Positions 22,216 through 33,687 are shown, counted from the stretch's first letter. The stretch: DNA of 64,000 nucleotides from Mycoemilia scoparia (GCA_027575805.1 JANBPU010000033.1:1-64000), one strand, 5' to 3'. Program-made: numbers and translations. The notes: generated from the sequence alone by a model not told the origin.

Positions 22216-22507
22216 AAAAAGAATTCACTGCTAGTCAAAGCGACATTGGACATCACAAGGGATTTTACAACCTCGACCCCTCACATGCAGCAAATTTATG
22301 TCTGATCACTGGTGAAATTCGACTATTTATGAAACTTGATTGATTGGCAAGACGTTTTTAATAAGAAAACACATATATTATACCTTCATTAAAGAGAGTG
22401 CATAGTTTTCTGGAATAAAAGGTTGACAATAGATCTGGTCATGACTCTAAAAGCTTTAGGTGTTTATGAAAGCACTTGTGTCCTTTATTCAAACAACATA
22501 TCTAGTG

Positions 22508-22640
22508 GTGTCTCCTCTAGAAGTGTACCAGAATAATCTCTCCATTACTCACCAAAAATGTACGGCTTCTGGGTCGAACTTTGAGGAACGTGTGAGGGCA
22601 CAGGATTGTTCCCTTTGATGAAGAACCTGCCAGGTAGTCC
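22508..22640 (+). repeat. dispersed repeat, copy B (diverged)
   Basis: Contains GTGTACCAGAATAATC, CAAAAATGTACGG and TTGTTCCCTTTGATGAAGAA in the family order. Reading frames are broken. Confidence 0.55.
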
Positions 22641-22739
22641 AAAATACTCATAGCAGAACAAAGGTGGGGGTTATGCATGAGCCCTTATAAACTCCGGCCA
22701 CATATGGTTTATTATACCATTTTACACAGCACACTTGTG

Positions 22740-22992
22740 TCTAGAATGGAAAGAGGGCCAGCCCAAATTATCAGGACCCTGCCCTACATCTACATCAAGG
22801 TGTCTGTGAAGCCATTGATACCAAGGCCATTATAAGTCAAGTTCTCCATCAAAAGGAAACAGATTGGTACACTTGTACATTCCCTGCAAATCGGCCCATA
22901 ACCCATACATTTTGGCTGGAGTCTGGCAGATTATTGGCTATTATCCAGGGTATTCTTCTGGTACACCTTCAAAGGAGATTCTGCCATAGAGG
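22740..22992 (-). repeat. dispersed repeat, copy C
   Basis: The minus strand reads CTCCTTTGAAGGTGTACCAG, then CCAAAATGTATGG, then GTGTACCAATCTGTTTCC and TTTTGATGGAGAACTTG. It closely matches copies E and F. It shares the conceptual fragment VPICFLLMENL with them. Confidence 0.65.
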
Positions 22993-25165
22993 CAACTAAA
23001 CACATGGCAAGTTGGCATGTTTATGAATAGCGTGGTGCATAGAACACAGAGTGACTGCCTAGGGGGCACTACTGCAACTATAATGTAAGAATATTATCTT
23101 ACCATTCTTTACAAATGTCTTTTATAAATTAATGCAAGGGCTATTTTTGCCAGAGCCCAAATTATTCCATCTTACTTTAACTGGTCAATTTAGAATTTAG
23201 AAATGATCATAAATCCCTAAAAAGTAAAAGCATACCCCAGATTAAAAAGGAATTGGCAATGTATGTTAGGATATAGGGTTGGTGTGTGCATTTTGTCTGC
23301 TAATTCAAAACTCAGCCCTAAAGCCAAACTCGGAGCTACGGTATATATGACAAAAAAGATCGTAGGAATGGCCATTTCGCCATCCTTAACTCCATCATAA
23401 TGAAACATAGAGTTGTAAGCTTTAAACCAATGGATACACGCAAAACAAGAAAACAATCCCTGTGTAATCATTAGAAGCGCCAATGAAGCCTGAGTATTGG
23501 CTTCAGAGCCTTGGGTCGAACCTCACCATTGTAAATATCCAGAATAACATTCAGCACCAGTATTCCTGGTTTTCCGAATGTAACGTGTGCCTGCGGATTG
23601 CTCACAGTATGTACTTCCTGATGGCACACAAAAGGGAACAGGGCCAAGGCTTATAGCACTGGACGGCCAAATGGTGAATCAAGCGATTTTCAAGCAACCA
23701 AGTTCCAATGGCCTACACTCAAGCAAGGTTTTGTGTGGGATCAACGTATTAGCAATTGGAGATATTCGCGGGCGACAATAGGAATGCCCACAGCAGACAG
23801 CACCTCGTGTTTTAAGCTACCACAATGCAAGCAGATGCGGTCGTGCAGGCGTGAGCGGGAGAACGAGCTGAGAGAAGATATGTAAAAGCTGATTGGGCTT
23901 GGGATTGAAGGCGCTTCCAGCCTGCTTGCATGAGAACATGTACAAGCAATGGAGAAAAGCAAGATGCCAGTGCTCAGTATATGGAGTAGAAAGGCGAATC
24001 CGATGGGTTTTGTTTAAAGAATACTGTGAGAAGTGCCTTAGCTGCAGCAATGGGCCGAAGACAAAAAGCCAAGTCGAAGCACGAATGGGGTTATAGACTG
24101 TGAGGATATGTCGCCACGGATGACAAAGTCCCGAGAGGAAGAAAAAGAAAGGCGATTCTATATCTATTGTTTGGCTGCTTGAACCCAGAGATGTTCCCAC
24201 ACATTGCAAGGCAGATCGAGCTTAGAAGCACAGCCATAAATCCACGGGCCTGCATGTTTGCCTTCATTATTTTATACCATAATATTTACCTGGCCAGTGT
24301 TTGGCGGCTTCTGTTCTGGCTACTGATGGGCTGGCATGGCACCATAGTCCCCAATAGCCTCCACGGCCTTCAAGCAATTCGTGCCCATCACAGAGCATTG
24401 AGGAACTTGGCCGGATCGCTCTAGGAAGAAGTGAAGGGTGGTCAGAATGTCAGAAATTTGCTATTCCTGCTCAGTGAGCTTTTTGATGATTTCAGCCTGC
24501 TGTTGCTGAGAGATTTTGGCATTATCTATGCTCTGTGCTGCAAGATAACTACATGCTTTCCTTGCTTCACACAGCTGGAATTAAGGCGGCAGAAGCAACC
24601 TTAAGTAGCCACCAGCAATGGAGGCTGTTTCCGACCTGGCCTGGCTTGCCTTGATGGAGAGCACAGACTGGCGGTGGTGCTTTCTTCCATAGTTTCTGCT
24701 AGGCCACTTGCTCTGGACGCACAAGTGCCGACGTCACTGTAGGTTTCCCAGTAGCAGTAATCGCCACTCCTTTGCATGCACAGTACTACAGCAGCAACAG
24801 TGGCAATGGTGATGGCAATACTGGTCGAGGGCAACTGATGCAGTAACAACGATAGTAGCGGCAGGCAGTCTTTATTTTAGCTCAGCTGCTTCTCTCCTTA
24901 TTAGTGCTTTGTTTCTAATCCCTAGCCAGCACTTTATTTGCTTTTTAATCCTCTTGCGTCCTCCACAAACATTTTCAAGCCTACAGACCCACTCGCGGGG
25001 GATTTGATATATCAGTGTCAGAACAGCAATACAAAGAGCTCGAGCAAAAGTACCAGCGTACACATCTTTAGTAGTCTAAGCACAGCTGCCACACACTTTT
25101 AATAATCTTGGCAGCCCAGAGCCAGTGTGTCTAGCGGGGTGACTACTGCTATCTACCTTCCCTCA

Positions 25166-28100
25166 ATGCCCAGTGAAGGCATAAAAGAACCTGGCTCAAT
25201 GCTTTCTTATGACAGCGCTTTTGCTAATTCGCAAACCTCCAACATTTCTCTGCCCACGTCTCTGGCCCACTACCACAGCGACCACATGACTGTATCAAAT
25301 AACACCGATCCACCTTCAGATCAACCTCACCAGCATTCAAACTACTCCGCCTCAGCTCAACACTACACACACCACCACCACCACAGCGGCAGCAATACTA
25401 ACAACCAGCAACATCCTTTCAATGATGTGTGGATCCCTCCATCCTACAACTCGGCTGCTGGCAGCCCCCCGGATATGTATAATAGCATGGAGTCACCTCT
25501 AGGCGACTCTGCCACCGCCGCTGCACGAGTACTTGCCAATTGGCAGGAAAAGGCAATAGGCGATTCTGGTGCATCATCTTGGACCACCATACCAGCTGTT
25601 AGAGGGACTTCTGGTGAGAATCCCATTCCCACACAAGCCACTCCTTCAGATACTGATGTGGGGCTTCTGGTGCTTTTGGATTGCGCTGCAAATCTGTCCC
25701 ATTCCAACAACCACAGCGAAGCTCTTACCACACAATCCATGGCAGGAAATGGGGGTGTTGAGAAGAGCAGTCAGTACAATATCACCACAAATAATTCTGT
25801 CAGTGTTAACACCAGCTCCACCGCCACAAATGCTGGAGTTGGGATTTTGACCACGGCGGTTAGCCCAAATGACACCCTGATAGCCGACACAGCCAATGCT
25901 GTTTATAAGATCAGTTTTGGTGGTGCATCACCACAACACACTGCTCAGGGCCATATGGTTGGCTACAACTTGACAGCTTCGCCGCCACAACCAGACTTTG
26001 AGACATCTACAAGAAAGAAAAGGAAGCGAGACAAACAGAAAAACGACCAGACATCTATGAGTAACACAACTACTAACAGCCAAGTGGGCAAAACACAGCC
26101 AGACAAGCCCAGTTCAGGCAAAAAGGCAAGTTCCAAAAGTAAGGACGGAAAGGAAACAAAAGAAGCCCGCAGAGCAGCAAGGCGGTGGTCTGAGGTTGAA
26201 ACTGAGGCACTCATCCAGGGATGCCTGCGACATGGCGTTGGCGCGTGGAAAAAGATCCTTGACGATGCTGATTTCAAGTTCAACAACAGAACATCCGTTG
26301 ACCTAAAGGATCGCTTTCGGACTATCAGGGCTCAGGAGTGTGCTCAGGCTGGCGGAGGTCGACCTGGCAGCCGGAGCAACAAGGACAAAGGCCGAGTCCC
26401 AGATGTTGTTTGGCCCCTTCCTCCGACTTCACAGCGTCTCCAGGGCATGCAACGGGTCCAAAGGAAGCCAACTCGCAATTATACCAGGGAGGAAGATGTG
26501 CGGCTTTTGCTTGGCGTATATCGCCATGGGAACCACTGGACCCGCATTGCCGAAGACTCAGCACTGCATCTCAGGGACAGACCAGGCCAGTCGTTGCGTG
26601 ATCGACTAAGAAACGCATTCCCAACTATATTTCGCCTTTTTGGCTATTCCATCCCAAAAAAGGAGCGCATCACAAAGATTAATAGTGAGGATAATGCCAG
26701 GCATCAGTTTTCGGACGGCAGTCACAAGAGTGATGACCCAAGCTATGGCAACAATATTTCCGACTCTGCTGCTGCCGCCAAGCGTGGAGATGGCAAAGTC
26801 CCCAGCAATGTGAAGGATATGGTAATAGCAAGGCTAAAGGAGATGGGTGAGACGCTGGAGAGTGCTTGGAAGATTGCGGCAGCGGCAGCTCCAAGCACTA
26901 CAGTTGGATCCTTGTCAACACCGTCCTCACATGTTACATTATCAAGTGCCATACCTTTCCCGTCGTCATCATCTGGGCCCAATGCTGGCACACCTTCAAT
27001 TGCTGCAACAGATCTGCTTTCTCTTTCCGATGTTAATGTGTCCGGTGGCGGTGCTTCAGGATTAGTACAGATCCCAGAAGGTCCATCGTCGGCCTTGAGG
27101 GATGCCGAAGAGCTCATGGCTCCTGGAGATGGCACCGACACAAAGGGAATGACTATATCAACCAATGGCGCCCACTTGGCCCTGCAAAGTGATGGGGCCC
27201 AACTCCCAGAAGGATCACACATCAGTAGCATTGCGTCAACTCCCCTTCATCCATGGGTAAACGACCCTTTTGGCCACTTTTCTGTAACGCCAGAGGATAT
27301 TGTTAATAGCCATGTCAATGGTGGAAATGGCCTTAGTGATACCACAGGAACTGCTATGACCACTGGGAATGTCAGCAGCAACCTACTTCGCCGGCGAGGT
27401 AGCAATATTGAATGGACAGCCTCAAACTCACCACTATCTGAGCTTTTGGTAACCATAAATTCAAACGGAGATGCCACGGCATTCCAGGATCCCAGCCAAA
27501 CCGCATTCTATCGACGACCATCCATGCCGGTTTTGCCCACACAATGCGTGGCCATACAAACCATCGACCCAAGGCTTCCAATGACAACAAACCCAGTAGT
27601 AAAGAATCCACGTAAAAAGCCCCGACGCTCACACACAGTCAGCAACGTTTCTTCAAACGCCACAAGGAACACCAGTGCTTCCAGACCCCCAAGGATTCCC
27701 ACAACATCAGTTGTTAACAGCTGGAATCCACTAGGAAGCCAGCCTCAGCTAGGGTCACTCCATTCTGCTGGATATAAACATGAGGCTGGCCAGTGGGGGG
27801 CTCTACCTGTTAATAGCAATGGAGGAAGTGGCAGGGGACGGAGACGTAGCAGAACGGTTGGAAATCGTGCCAGCATATCGACACTTCCCCGAGGCAGAGG
27901 ATCCCAGGTAGCGGCTCCTCCAAGAAGAGCATCGTGTGTTGAGCCCGAGAGCAATGGCTTGGGTGGAACAGAACTGCCAATGGCATCGCACACATCATTT
28001 CCTCACATTTTCTCATTGCTCACGCAGGGAGGCAATGACACATCCCTCATGCCTGGCTTACTTGGCGGCCCATCTTCTGCAGGCCCAACGTCATCGATGA

Positions 28101-28507
28101 ACGAATTTTCTTCATTCCTTCCTCCACGGCCATTCTCTGCAATTGAAGCAAGCCCACCCTTTGCAGACAATCTGTTTAACACAGCCATTGGCCATGATCT
28201 TCACAGTACGCTCCCGCAAGAAACGACCTCAACAGCTTCAACTCCATCAATTAATGTCCCACCATCAGCCATATCAGTACCATTGACAGCGACTGAGGAG
28301 GCGGCTAATGAAGCCAAACCTCTAAGCTACGATGAGCATGAAATATTCAACCAGATCCTTACAACAATGTCGACATCCGGCCAACTAAGTGTCTACGATC
28401 CCCAGCCTACAAGCATAGGCGAGGCATATACATTCCCCACAGAATCCCCGAGTTCCCCAGACACGTCTGAAGCAAACTCACCACCTATACTTTCTAAACA
28501 AGACTAG
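25166..28507 (+). CDS. two-Myb telomere-binding protein, Tay1/Teb1-like
   Basis: Large Ser/Asn/Pro-rich protein, about 1113 aa from the first ATG. An open, non-ATG extension reaches back to 25127, so an upstream exon is possible. Two Myb/SANT repeats are seen. Repeat 1 (residues ~337-388) has RRWSEVETEALIQGCLRHGV and ends NRTSVDLKDRFRTIRA. The VDLKDRFR string is the telobox signature of proteins that bind double-stranded TTAGGG-type repeats. Repeat 2 (~436-484) is RNYTREEDVRLLLGVYRHGN and ends SLRDRLRNAFP. Paired telobox Mybs are the hallmark of Yarrowia Tay1 and S. pombe Teb1. A basic KKRKRDKQK patch before repeat 1 could be a nuclear signal. The remaining regions are low-complexity. Telomere binding is inferred from the telobox; some relatives act mainly as transcription factors. 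Confidence 0.75.
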   Translation: MPSEGIKEPGSMLSYDSAFANSQTSNISLPTSLAHYHSDHMTVSNNTDPPSDQPHQHSNYSASAQHYTHHHHHSGSNTNNQQHPFNDVWIPPSYNSAAGSPPDMYNSMESPLGDSATAAARVLANWQEKAIGDSGASSWTTIPAVRGTSGENPIPTQATPSDTDVGLLVLLDCAANLSHSNNHSEALTTQSMAGNGGVEKSSQYNITTNNSVSVNTSSTATNAGVGILTTAVSPNDTLIADTANAVYKISFGGASPQHTAQGHMVGYNLTASPPQPDFETSTRKKRKRDKQKNDQTSMSNTTTNSQVGKTQPDKPSSGKKASSKSKDGKETKEARRAARRWSEVETEALIQGCLRHGVGAWKKILDDADFKFNNRTSVDLKDRFRTIRAQECAQAGGGRPGSRSNKDKGRVPDVVWPLPPTSQRLQGMQRVQRKPTRNYTREEDVRLLLGVYRHGNHWTRIAEDSALHLRDRPGQSLRDRLRNAFPTIFRLFGYSIPKKERITKINSEDNARHQFSDGSHKSDDPSYGNNISDSAAAAKRGDGKVPSNVKDMVIARLKEMGETLESAWKIAAAAAPSTTVGSLSTPSSHVTLSSAIPFPSSSSGPNAGTPSIAATDLLSLSDVNVSGGGASGLVQIPEGPSSALRDAEELMAPGDGTDTKGMTISTNGAHLALQSDGAQLPEGSHISSIASTPLHPWVNDPFGHFSVTPEDIVNSHVNGGNGLSDTTGTAMTTGNVSSNLLRRRGSNIEWTASNSPLSELLVTINSNGDATAFQDPSQTAFYRRPSMPVLPTQCVAIQTIDPRLPMTTNPVVKNPRKKPRRSHTVSNVSSNATRNTSASRPPRIPTTSVVNSWNPLGSQPQLGSLHSAGYKHEAGQWGALPVNSNGGSGRGRRRSRTVGNRASISTLPRGRGSQVAAPPRRASCVEPESNGLGGTELPMASHTSFPHIFSLLTQGGNDTSLMPGLLGGPSSAGPTSSMNEFSSFLPPRPFSAIEASPPFADNLFNTAIGHDLHSTLPQETTSTASTPSINVPPSAISVPLTATEEAANEAKPLSYDEHEIFNQILTTMSTSGQLSVYDPQPTSIGEAYTFPTESPSSPDTSEANSPPILSKQD

Positions 28508-29271
28508 GCTAAAAAGCCGAGCCACTTTTTGTCTTCCCACTTACATTTCATTACCCTATAAATATCTCTTATGCATAACATTAGCATCCTTTTATATCCT
28601 CACCCTTTCACACACCCCTCTACAGCATTATCTTTTATACTCGCATTTCTGTTATTTAAACCCACATCCACGTCAACTATGTAATATATATATATATTTA
28701 CTCTCACCATACAGCTTAGCTCTTTATCAGCCGCCTGTTAATCAATGGACTGTATATCAGTACCAACTTTGTGCAGCGTATTTACATCACTCATGTGATA
28801 GAAACATTTAGCCTATTATTGCAAAAAATGTTTGACTGGCGTTTAGAGATAACATGGTTTCAACAACAAAGCAGCGGATAAAGTATGTAAGGGGCCATGT
28901 ATATTGTGATTTCACAAGGTATTAAACAAAAGCGATGGGTTCTCAGGAATTACATACAAATAGGCTAGTGGTTGGGCCAAAATCTGAGGATTCATCTCTG
29001 GCTACTTTACGCCTGATCATTAGTAAAATCTCACCAAATACGGGTAAAAATACTCGTTGATATTAATTTTGCTTTGGGACTTTTATTGTCCAATACATTT
29101 TAAAGCAAAACCAAGCATTACTGCTTCGCAGCAAGCCTGTTAAAGCACAATGGCAATATACACTTTTGTAGCCATAGTCACCCATACTTTGTGCAACCGC
29201 TATGAGAATCTATTAAATGGTAATGTAAGTGACCAGACAACTACTGAACCCTAGTGCTATATTTATTAGTC
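28508..29271. other. intergenic; weak repeat remnant
   Basis: Holds the 3' region of the Myb gene and the MCM10 promoter. A weak, inverted match to the dispersed repeat lies at 28960-29040 (GTTGGGCCAAAATCTGAGG). Nothing else is supported. Confidence 0.45.
28960..29040 (-). repeat. dispersed repeat, fragment D (weak)
   Basis: About 80 bp resembling 46275-46350 (shared GGTTGGGCCAAAAT / GATTGGGCCAAAAT and AAATCTCACC / AAATCTTACC). Only the part after the conserved core is present. Confidence 0.4.
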
Positions 29272-30792
29272 ATGTCGTTTTCAAAGAAATTAAAGGACCT
29301 CCGCCAAAAGAAAGCGACGGCACAGCAGCCGGGACTAGGCATCATAAATCACAATAATCAATATGAAAAATCCAGTGGGAAAAAAGCCTTTGCCCACGAT
29401 CCAAGGATTTTGAAATGGGATGATCCAGATGTTGAGCCCTATAGCAAATTAAATATAAGGTATTGGACCCTGTGTTAACGGTTGTGCATGTATATATTAC
29501 CATGTTAACTGGCGGCCGGGCTAACTAATACCTCCCCCCCCCCTTTTTTTCTTCAATCACAGTGACAGAGAACAGACGCTTGAGCAGGTTAATGAATGGA
29601 TGAGAAAGGCGCAATACATCAAACTTAGACACATGCCTGTGATGGTGGAGAAGGCTATGGACAAAAACAACAGGGCCATAGTTGAAATAAATGGCCCCTG
29701 GCACACCATTGCTGTTATAAACACAAAACCACGAGAGATGCTGAGCCAGGGCAAAAAAAAGTATGTTGCCTTCACACTTACTGACCTCAACCAGACCACA
29801 ACAACAGTGTTCGGATTTGGGCAGAGTATTATCGAGAAATGCGTAAGATGTGAGTCTGGCGATATCATTGGAGTTGGGAATGGCGATTTGTCCGGATCGT
29901 CAAGCATGGTCAGTAATTATTCAATGCGACTTATATAGCCTACCGCCTTTTAACGCACAAATCTGGAGGACTAACTTTGTATCATTCTTTATCTGGATCA
30001 TACCACACAGAACAAGAGTCAGTTTTGTGTCAAACTAACAGAAAAATCAACCATTCTTATTATTGGAAAGAGCAAAGACTCAGCCAGATGCAACACCAAG
30101 TCCAAGCAAGGAGATCAATGCGATCAGCTAGTAAACAGGCAAGTGCCCAGAAAAGTTAAAGATTGGCCTGTACCAAAATGGGCTTTTGCCTGATATAGTA
30201 AAGGTGGTATTTTTAATATTTGTGTGAATAGACAGAAAGCGACAAAGTGTCGTTACCACCTGATTGAAGCATATGAAAAGGCAAGACAGCGTCGAATGAT
30301 TTTTGCAGACGGAACTACATCTTTCCGCTCTCCAATAACAGGAGGCATGTCAGGAGCTGGGGGACAGTCGGATATCGGCGGCGACAATGTCAGGAAAAGA
30401 GGCTTTGACCAATGCAACGCAACATCTCTTGTTCTTGATGATGGGGATGTTGTAAAGCATGGCAAGACATCAGGCACAGATGGAAATGACAGCAACCAGT
30501 CTGCAGATATGATGCAAGTATACAACAATATACTTTTGATTTGCGCGTTTTCAATATCATTTATGTGTCCTATAATCTAATGTTTCTTTTGCTTTTTTTG
30601 CTGGTTTAAAGGAATGTGTTGGCAAGCTTCAATAATACTGGTGGCGAATATATACGCCGCTTACTACGAGGTGATGGTCCGGCTAAAGATGACAAGAGAG
30701 GCAACAAAAAAAGAAAACTAAATAAACCAGTCACTATCAGGGATAAATGTCATCCAATTAAACCATCCTTGAATGATAAAGGGAAATCATAG
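29272..30792 (+). CDS. MCM10: replication initiation factor Mcm10, compact
   Basis: Mcm10 activates the CMG helicase and links it to DNA polymerase alpha. Five exons inferred: 29272-29459, 29563-29908, 30011-30138, 30232-30513 and 30612-30792; 374 aa. Exon 2 encodes the OB-fold (VEKAMDKNNRAIVEINGPWH, YVAFTLTDLNQTTTTVFGFG). Exon 3 gives the loop ILIIGKSKDSARCNTKSKQG, and exons 3-4 build the zinc finger with ligands in RC..., QC, KC and YH (VNRQKATKCRYHL). Introns 3 and 4 both need GC donors (GCAAGT) to keep frame; nearby GT donors give stops. Intron 2 uses a GTCAGT donor. The protein is shorter than yeast (about 570 aa) and animal (about 875 aa) Mcm10: the N-terminal coiled coil and C-terminal domain are missing. 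The end is a basic tail. Identity is good from OB plus finger. Confidence 0.85.
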
Positions 30793-30944
30793 TCATTGCT
30801 CAATTTCTAATTTCAATGCGCAACTATTTGTTATTTTTAAATAATAATTATCATTGCATAGCCATGAAGTTACATTCACAAATTATTGACAGAATCTTCT
30901 CTAAAAGAGTGCTGGGATATTCTCTTGAATATCAGCCAATCATT

Positions 30945-31190
30945 ACTATGAGACTCCAACCAAAATGTATGTATAGTTTATGGACTGACTTTCAGGGAAT
31001 GTATGGGTGTACCAATCTGTTTCTTTTTGATGGAGAACTTGCCAAATGGTAGGATTTCACTTGGGATCGAGTCTATGGTAGGCAGAAATAGACCCTTATA
31101 CTTTGGCCCAATCTTCAACTATTTTATTTGCGACTTCTGGGAACCCATTTTGCTCAAAGTCTTGTGAGCTTTGATCATATACTCCCATAT
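30945..31190 (+). repeat. dispersed repeat, copy E
   Basis: About 245 bp matching the reverse complement of 46195-46445 almost end to end, including GGACTGACTTTCAGGGAATG and GATCGAGTCTATGG.AGGCAG. One frame stays open across the match and reads VPICFFLMENLPNGRISLGI then ESMVGRNRPLYFGPIFNYFI. The other copy differs there by only a few conservative changes. Confidence 0.7.
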
Positions 31191-31289
31191 GAGTTCACAC
31201 AGATTGCAATTTAGGGGTTACTTAGTTTAGAAAAAAGGGCAATGTTAAAGCACGGCATTAAAATGCCAAGATTTAAATTTAAATTCAAA

Positions 31290-31411
31290 ATATGGATCAT
31301 ATTTTTTGAAGGGTGACTTTTGGTGGCCAACGATTATAGGGACAACCACAGTCAAATAAGTGATCACAATCTATTAGCAAATGGTCACCCTTCAAAAATA
31401 ACTACCCATAT
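31290..31411. mobile_element. MITE copy 2
   Basis: 122 bp. Left end ATATGGATCATATTTTTTGA, right end CCCTTCAAAAATAACTACCC followed by ATAT. The interior includes GGTGGCCAACGATTATAGG, shared with copies 4 and 5, so these form a subfamily. Confidence 0.85.
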
Positions 31412-31716
31412 ATACACCAATTTTTTAACTTTTATAATTCTATTGAGATATTTTACTCTCTATGTAAAAACGAGTAATAGCTTAATGTAAAAAATCAGGC
31501 GAGAAAAAAACAATCTATAGAGAGGGCGCTATGGAGGCAGGCAGAATATGACAAAAGTGCCTATACCCTGCTAAAACGGGGCTAGAGTATGGAAAAGGAA
31601 AGGGAAGGGATATGGTGAAGACAAGAATATTCACAACGGATTTTAGGGCTCATATAAATATAGTAGACAACAAGAAGGAAGCGGGGAGTGGGGAGAGTAG
31701 GCACGAGATTTTTTGC

Positions 31717-32793
31717 TTAGGAGAGTACCCAGTCAGCAGTAGCGCCAGGTGGCAGTGTGACGGTACAGCCATTCTCAACTGAGCACTGGCCACCAGCCTT
31801 GCACTTGCACTCGCCAGGCTCAGGGAAATTGCACTTGCCGCTTGTGCATTTGATTTCGACGCTGTAGACCTTGCTGAGATCGAAGCCCTTTTCCTTGTAA
31901 AGTGGGTTGAATTGGACCGAGATGTATGTGTTGCCGTCCTTGGACTGGCCACCGCCAAAGATGTATGGTCCCCAGTTACCGATGGGCTGCTTGTCATCAC
32001 CCCAGATACACTTGGAGCCATCAGACCCAGCGAGGTTGACATAAAACTGAGACGAGGTGCCCAGCCAGTAGCTATTAGGGACGATGTTCATGGCAACGGA
32101 TTCTCCGGGCTTAGCCACAGTGGGGATAAGCATAGCCTCGTTGCCGGGATAGATTGTCTGGCAGGCAGAAACGGACTCGCCAAGAGTGTTCTTAATGAAA
32201 CCGTTCCACATTCCCTTTTCGCAGAATGGCTTTTCAGGGAAAGGCTTGGAAAGTTTGCCGCTGCCGTCACAGAAGAGTCCGCCGTTCATGGAGCCTGGAC
32301 CACTGGGGTCTTTGGCGTTGGGGTCCCATTGGGCAGAATAGTATCCGGGTGCACAAGCATATGGGCACCACCCGTTCTTTTCACAGCTCTGGTCAGGAGA
32401 CATAGCCCAACCAGCGTTCTTCTTGTCGGGTGTGATGAGGATAACGTTGTCGCCATTGGCTTCTTTCCATGGGAACTCGCACTTGCCGTTGCCAGCGCCG
32501 TTGGGAACATCGTTACCGCCGGTGCTTGGCTGGTTGTTGCCACTGTCTCCATCACTATCCTTGTTGTCGTCTTCTGATGCGGATGGCTTTTCGCCATCAC
32601 TGCTGCGCTTGTCAATTTTGTTGTTGTCTTCAGGACTGGGTGATGGTGTTGGGATGTTGTCTGCAGTTGGTGCTGGGCAGCCGTGAGGCAAAAGACCTCT
32701 GCCTAGGTCACGTCTGTTTTGGCCACAAGGCCCAGCCTGGGAAAGCGGCAGGACGATGCCCATGCAAATAATGGATAGTCGTAGGAATTTCAT
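31717..32793 (-). CDS. SUN-family (Sim1/Uth1/Nca3/Sun4) wall protein
   Basis: Secreted cell-wall protein of the fungal SUN family (CAZy GH132), involved in septation and wall remodelling. Single exon, 358 aa. A signal peptide is clear (MKFLRLSIICMGIVLPLSQA). Residues ~40-100 are an acidic Ser/Asp/Asn-rich linker. The SUN domain starts at about residue 103 with CEFPWKEANGDNVILITPDK and NAGWAMSPDQSCEKNGWCPY. It continues through APGYYSAQWDPNAK, SMNGGLFCDGSG, FCEKGMWNGFIKN, and the C-terminal cysteine-rich part (EIKCTSGKCNFPEPGECKCK). Family members act on beta-1,3-glucan. Identity is strong; a specific yeast paralogue cannot be assigned. Confidence 0.93.
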   Translation of the reverse strand: MKFLRLSIICMGIVLPLSQAGPCGQNRRDLGRGLLPHGCPAPTADNIPTPSPSPEDNNKIDKRSSDGEKPSASEDDNKDSDGDSGNNQPSTGGNDVPNGAGNGKCEFPWKEANGDNVILITPDKKNAGWAMSPDQSCEKNGWCPYACAPGYYSAQWDPNAKDPSGPGSMNGGLFCDGSGKLSKPFPEKPFCEKGMWNGFIKNTLGESVSACQTIYPGNEAMLIPTVAKPGESVAMNIVPNSYWLGTSSQFYVNLAGSDGSKCIWGDDKQPIGNWGPYIFGGGQSKDGNTYISVQFNPLYKEKGFDLSKVYSVEIKCTSGKCNFPEPGECKCKAGGQCSVENGCTVTLPPGATADWVLS

Positions 32794-33687
32794 ATTGTAT
32801 ATAGTTTTTGTTTAGATAATATATTCAGGGCTCCAGGCACTGATGGGATGGGGGACTTGATTATATATATATGGCTATTGGAGAAACGGATAAAGTGTAA
32901 GATGTCAGCACACAGACACAAGAAATATATCGTAGGGACTATAAATGGCAAAATGCCAATACACCAAGACAGACCAGAATGATGGTAGGCGCACAAAGGG
33001 TCTGAATAATCTGAATGTTAAGGCTTCGTACCTGCTTTCTGGTAAGGCTACCACACCCAAAGAAGACGATTACAATCAATGTATATGCCACGAGTAGTTG
33101 ATATTACTGGCAAGACAGCAGAATATAATTATTTGTATATGGAAGTCGTAAGAGGGAGGATAAGGGAAGGCGTTATTTATGCGACTAGGGCAAGGCAAGG
33201 ATTTAAAGGAAATTCGGAGAAGAGAGGTAGAGAGAAAAAAGACATGGGCTCCATTCAGACAGCTGAGGGTTTGTTTGGGTAAAGGCTGTGGGTCTAAATG
33301 GGTTGCCACTGTGGTGTGGTCCTGATGGCTTGAAACAGTCCATCAAGCTTGATGCTGGAAATAATCCGGAACCGCTGTTGCACAACTCAACAAACCTGGG
33401 TCAGTTTGAAGACTGGAAAGCCCAGGCAGACTGTGCGTACATTCTTTCCAAGCCCTGTCAGCCTTTGCATGATTTCTCCCACTCACCGCATACTTAGTCT
33501 AATATCAAAGCCCTATGTTTGCCATTGAATACTGCTTTCTACTCATGTTTACACTTTTTTGAAAAGACGCCACACTGCCAGCCAGCGCGCTTTATTGCTG
33601 TAATCTTTCTATCAACTACCAAAGCCAATGATGTGTCCTTTTTCCAAAGCTAGTCTGGCTTGGTGCAAACCTGTTGGTTTGGAATGT
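32794..33687. other. intergenic, no supported gene
   Basis: Promoter side of the SUN-family gene and 3' flank of ARV1. Short open frames here show no similarity or splice-joined partners. Confidence 0.4.

Larger units (their letters stand above)
21257..25165. other. gene-poor 3.9-kb region with diverged repeats
   Basis: No convincing gene. The left part is AT-rich. The middle (22.0-23.0 kb) holds several diverged copies of one dispersed repeat in both orientations (listed separately). An 88-codon minus-strand frame at 23217-23483 has two hydrophobic stretches, but no start context and no splice-joined extension. The right 1 kb is presumably the promoter and leader of the Myb-domain gene. Confidence 0.5.
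30793..31716. other. intergenic with one dispersed repeat and one MITE
   Basis: Between convergent MCM10 and SUN-family genes. It contains dispersed repeat copy E (30945-31190) and MITE copy 2 (31290-31411). No gene beyond these remnants. Confidence 0.6.

Noticed and set aside
22000..23000. Possible CRISPR-like or satellite array
   Set aside because: The repeat copies are diverged, unevenly spaced and in both orientations; this is a dispersed family, not a regular array.
23217..23483. 88-codon minus frame with two hydrophobic stretches
   Set aside because: It lies among decayed repeats, has no good start context and cannot be extended by splicing; kept only as a possible remnant.
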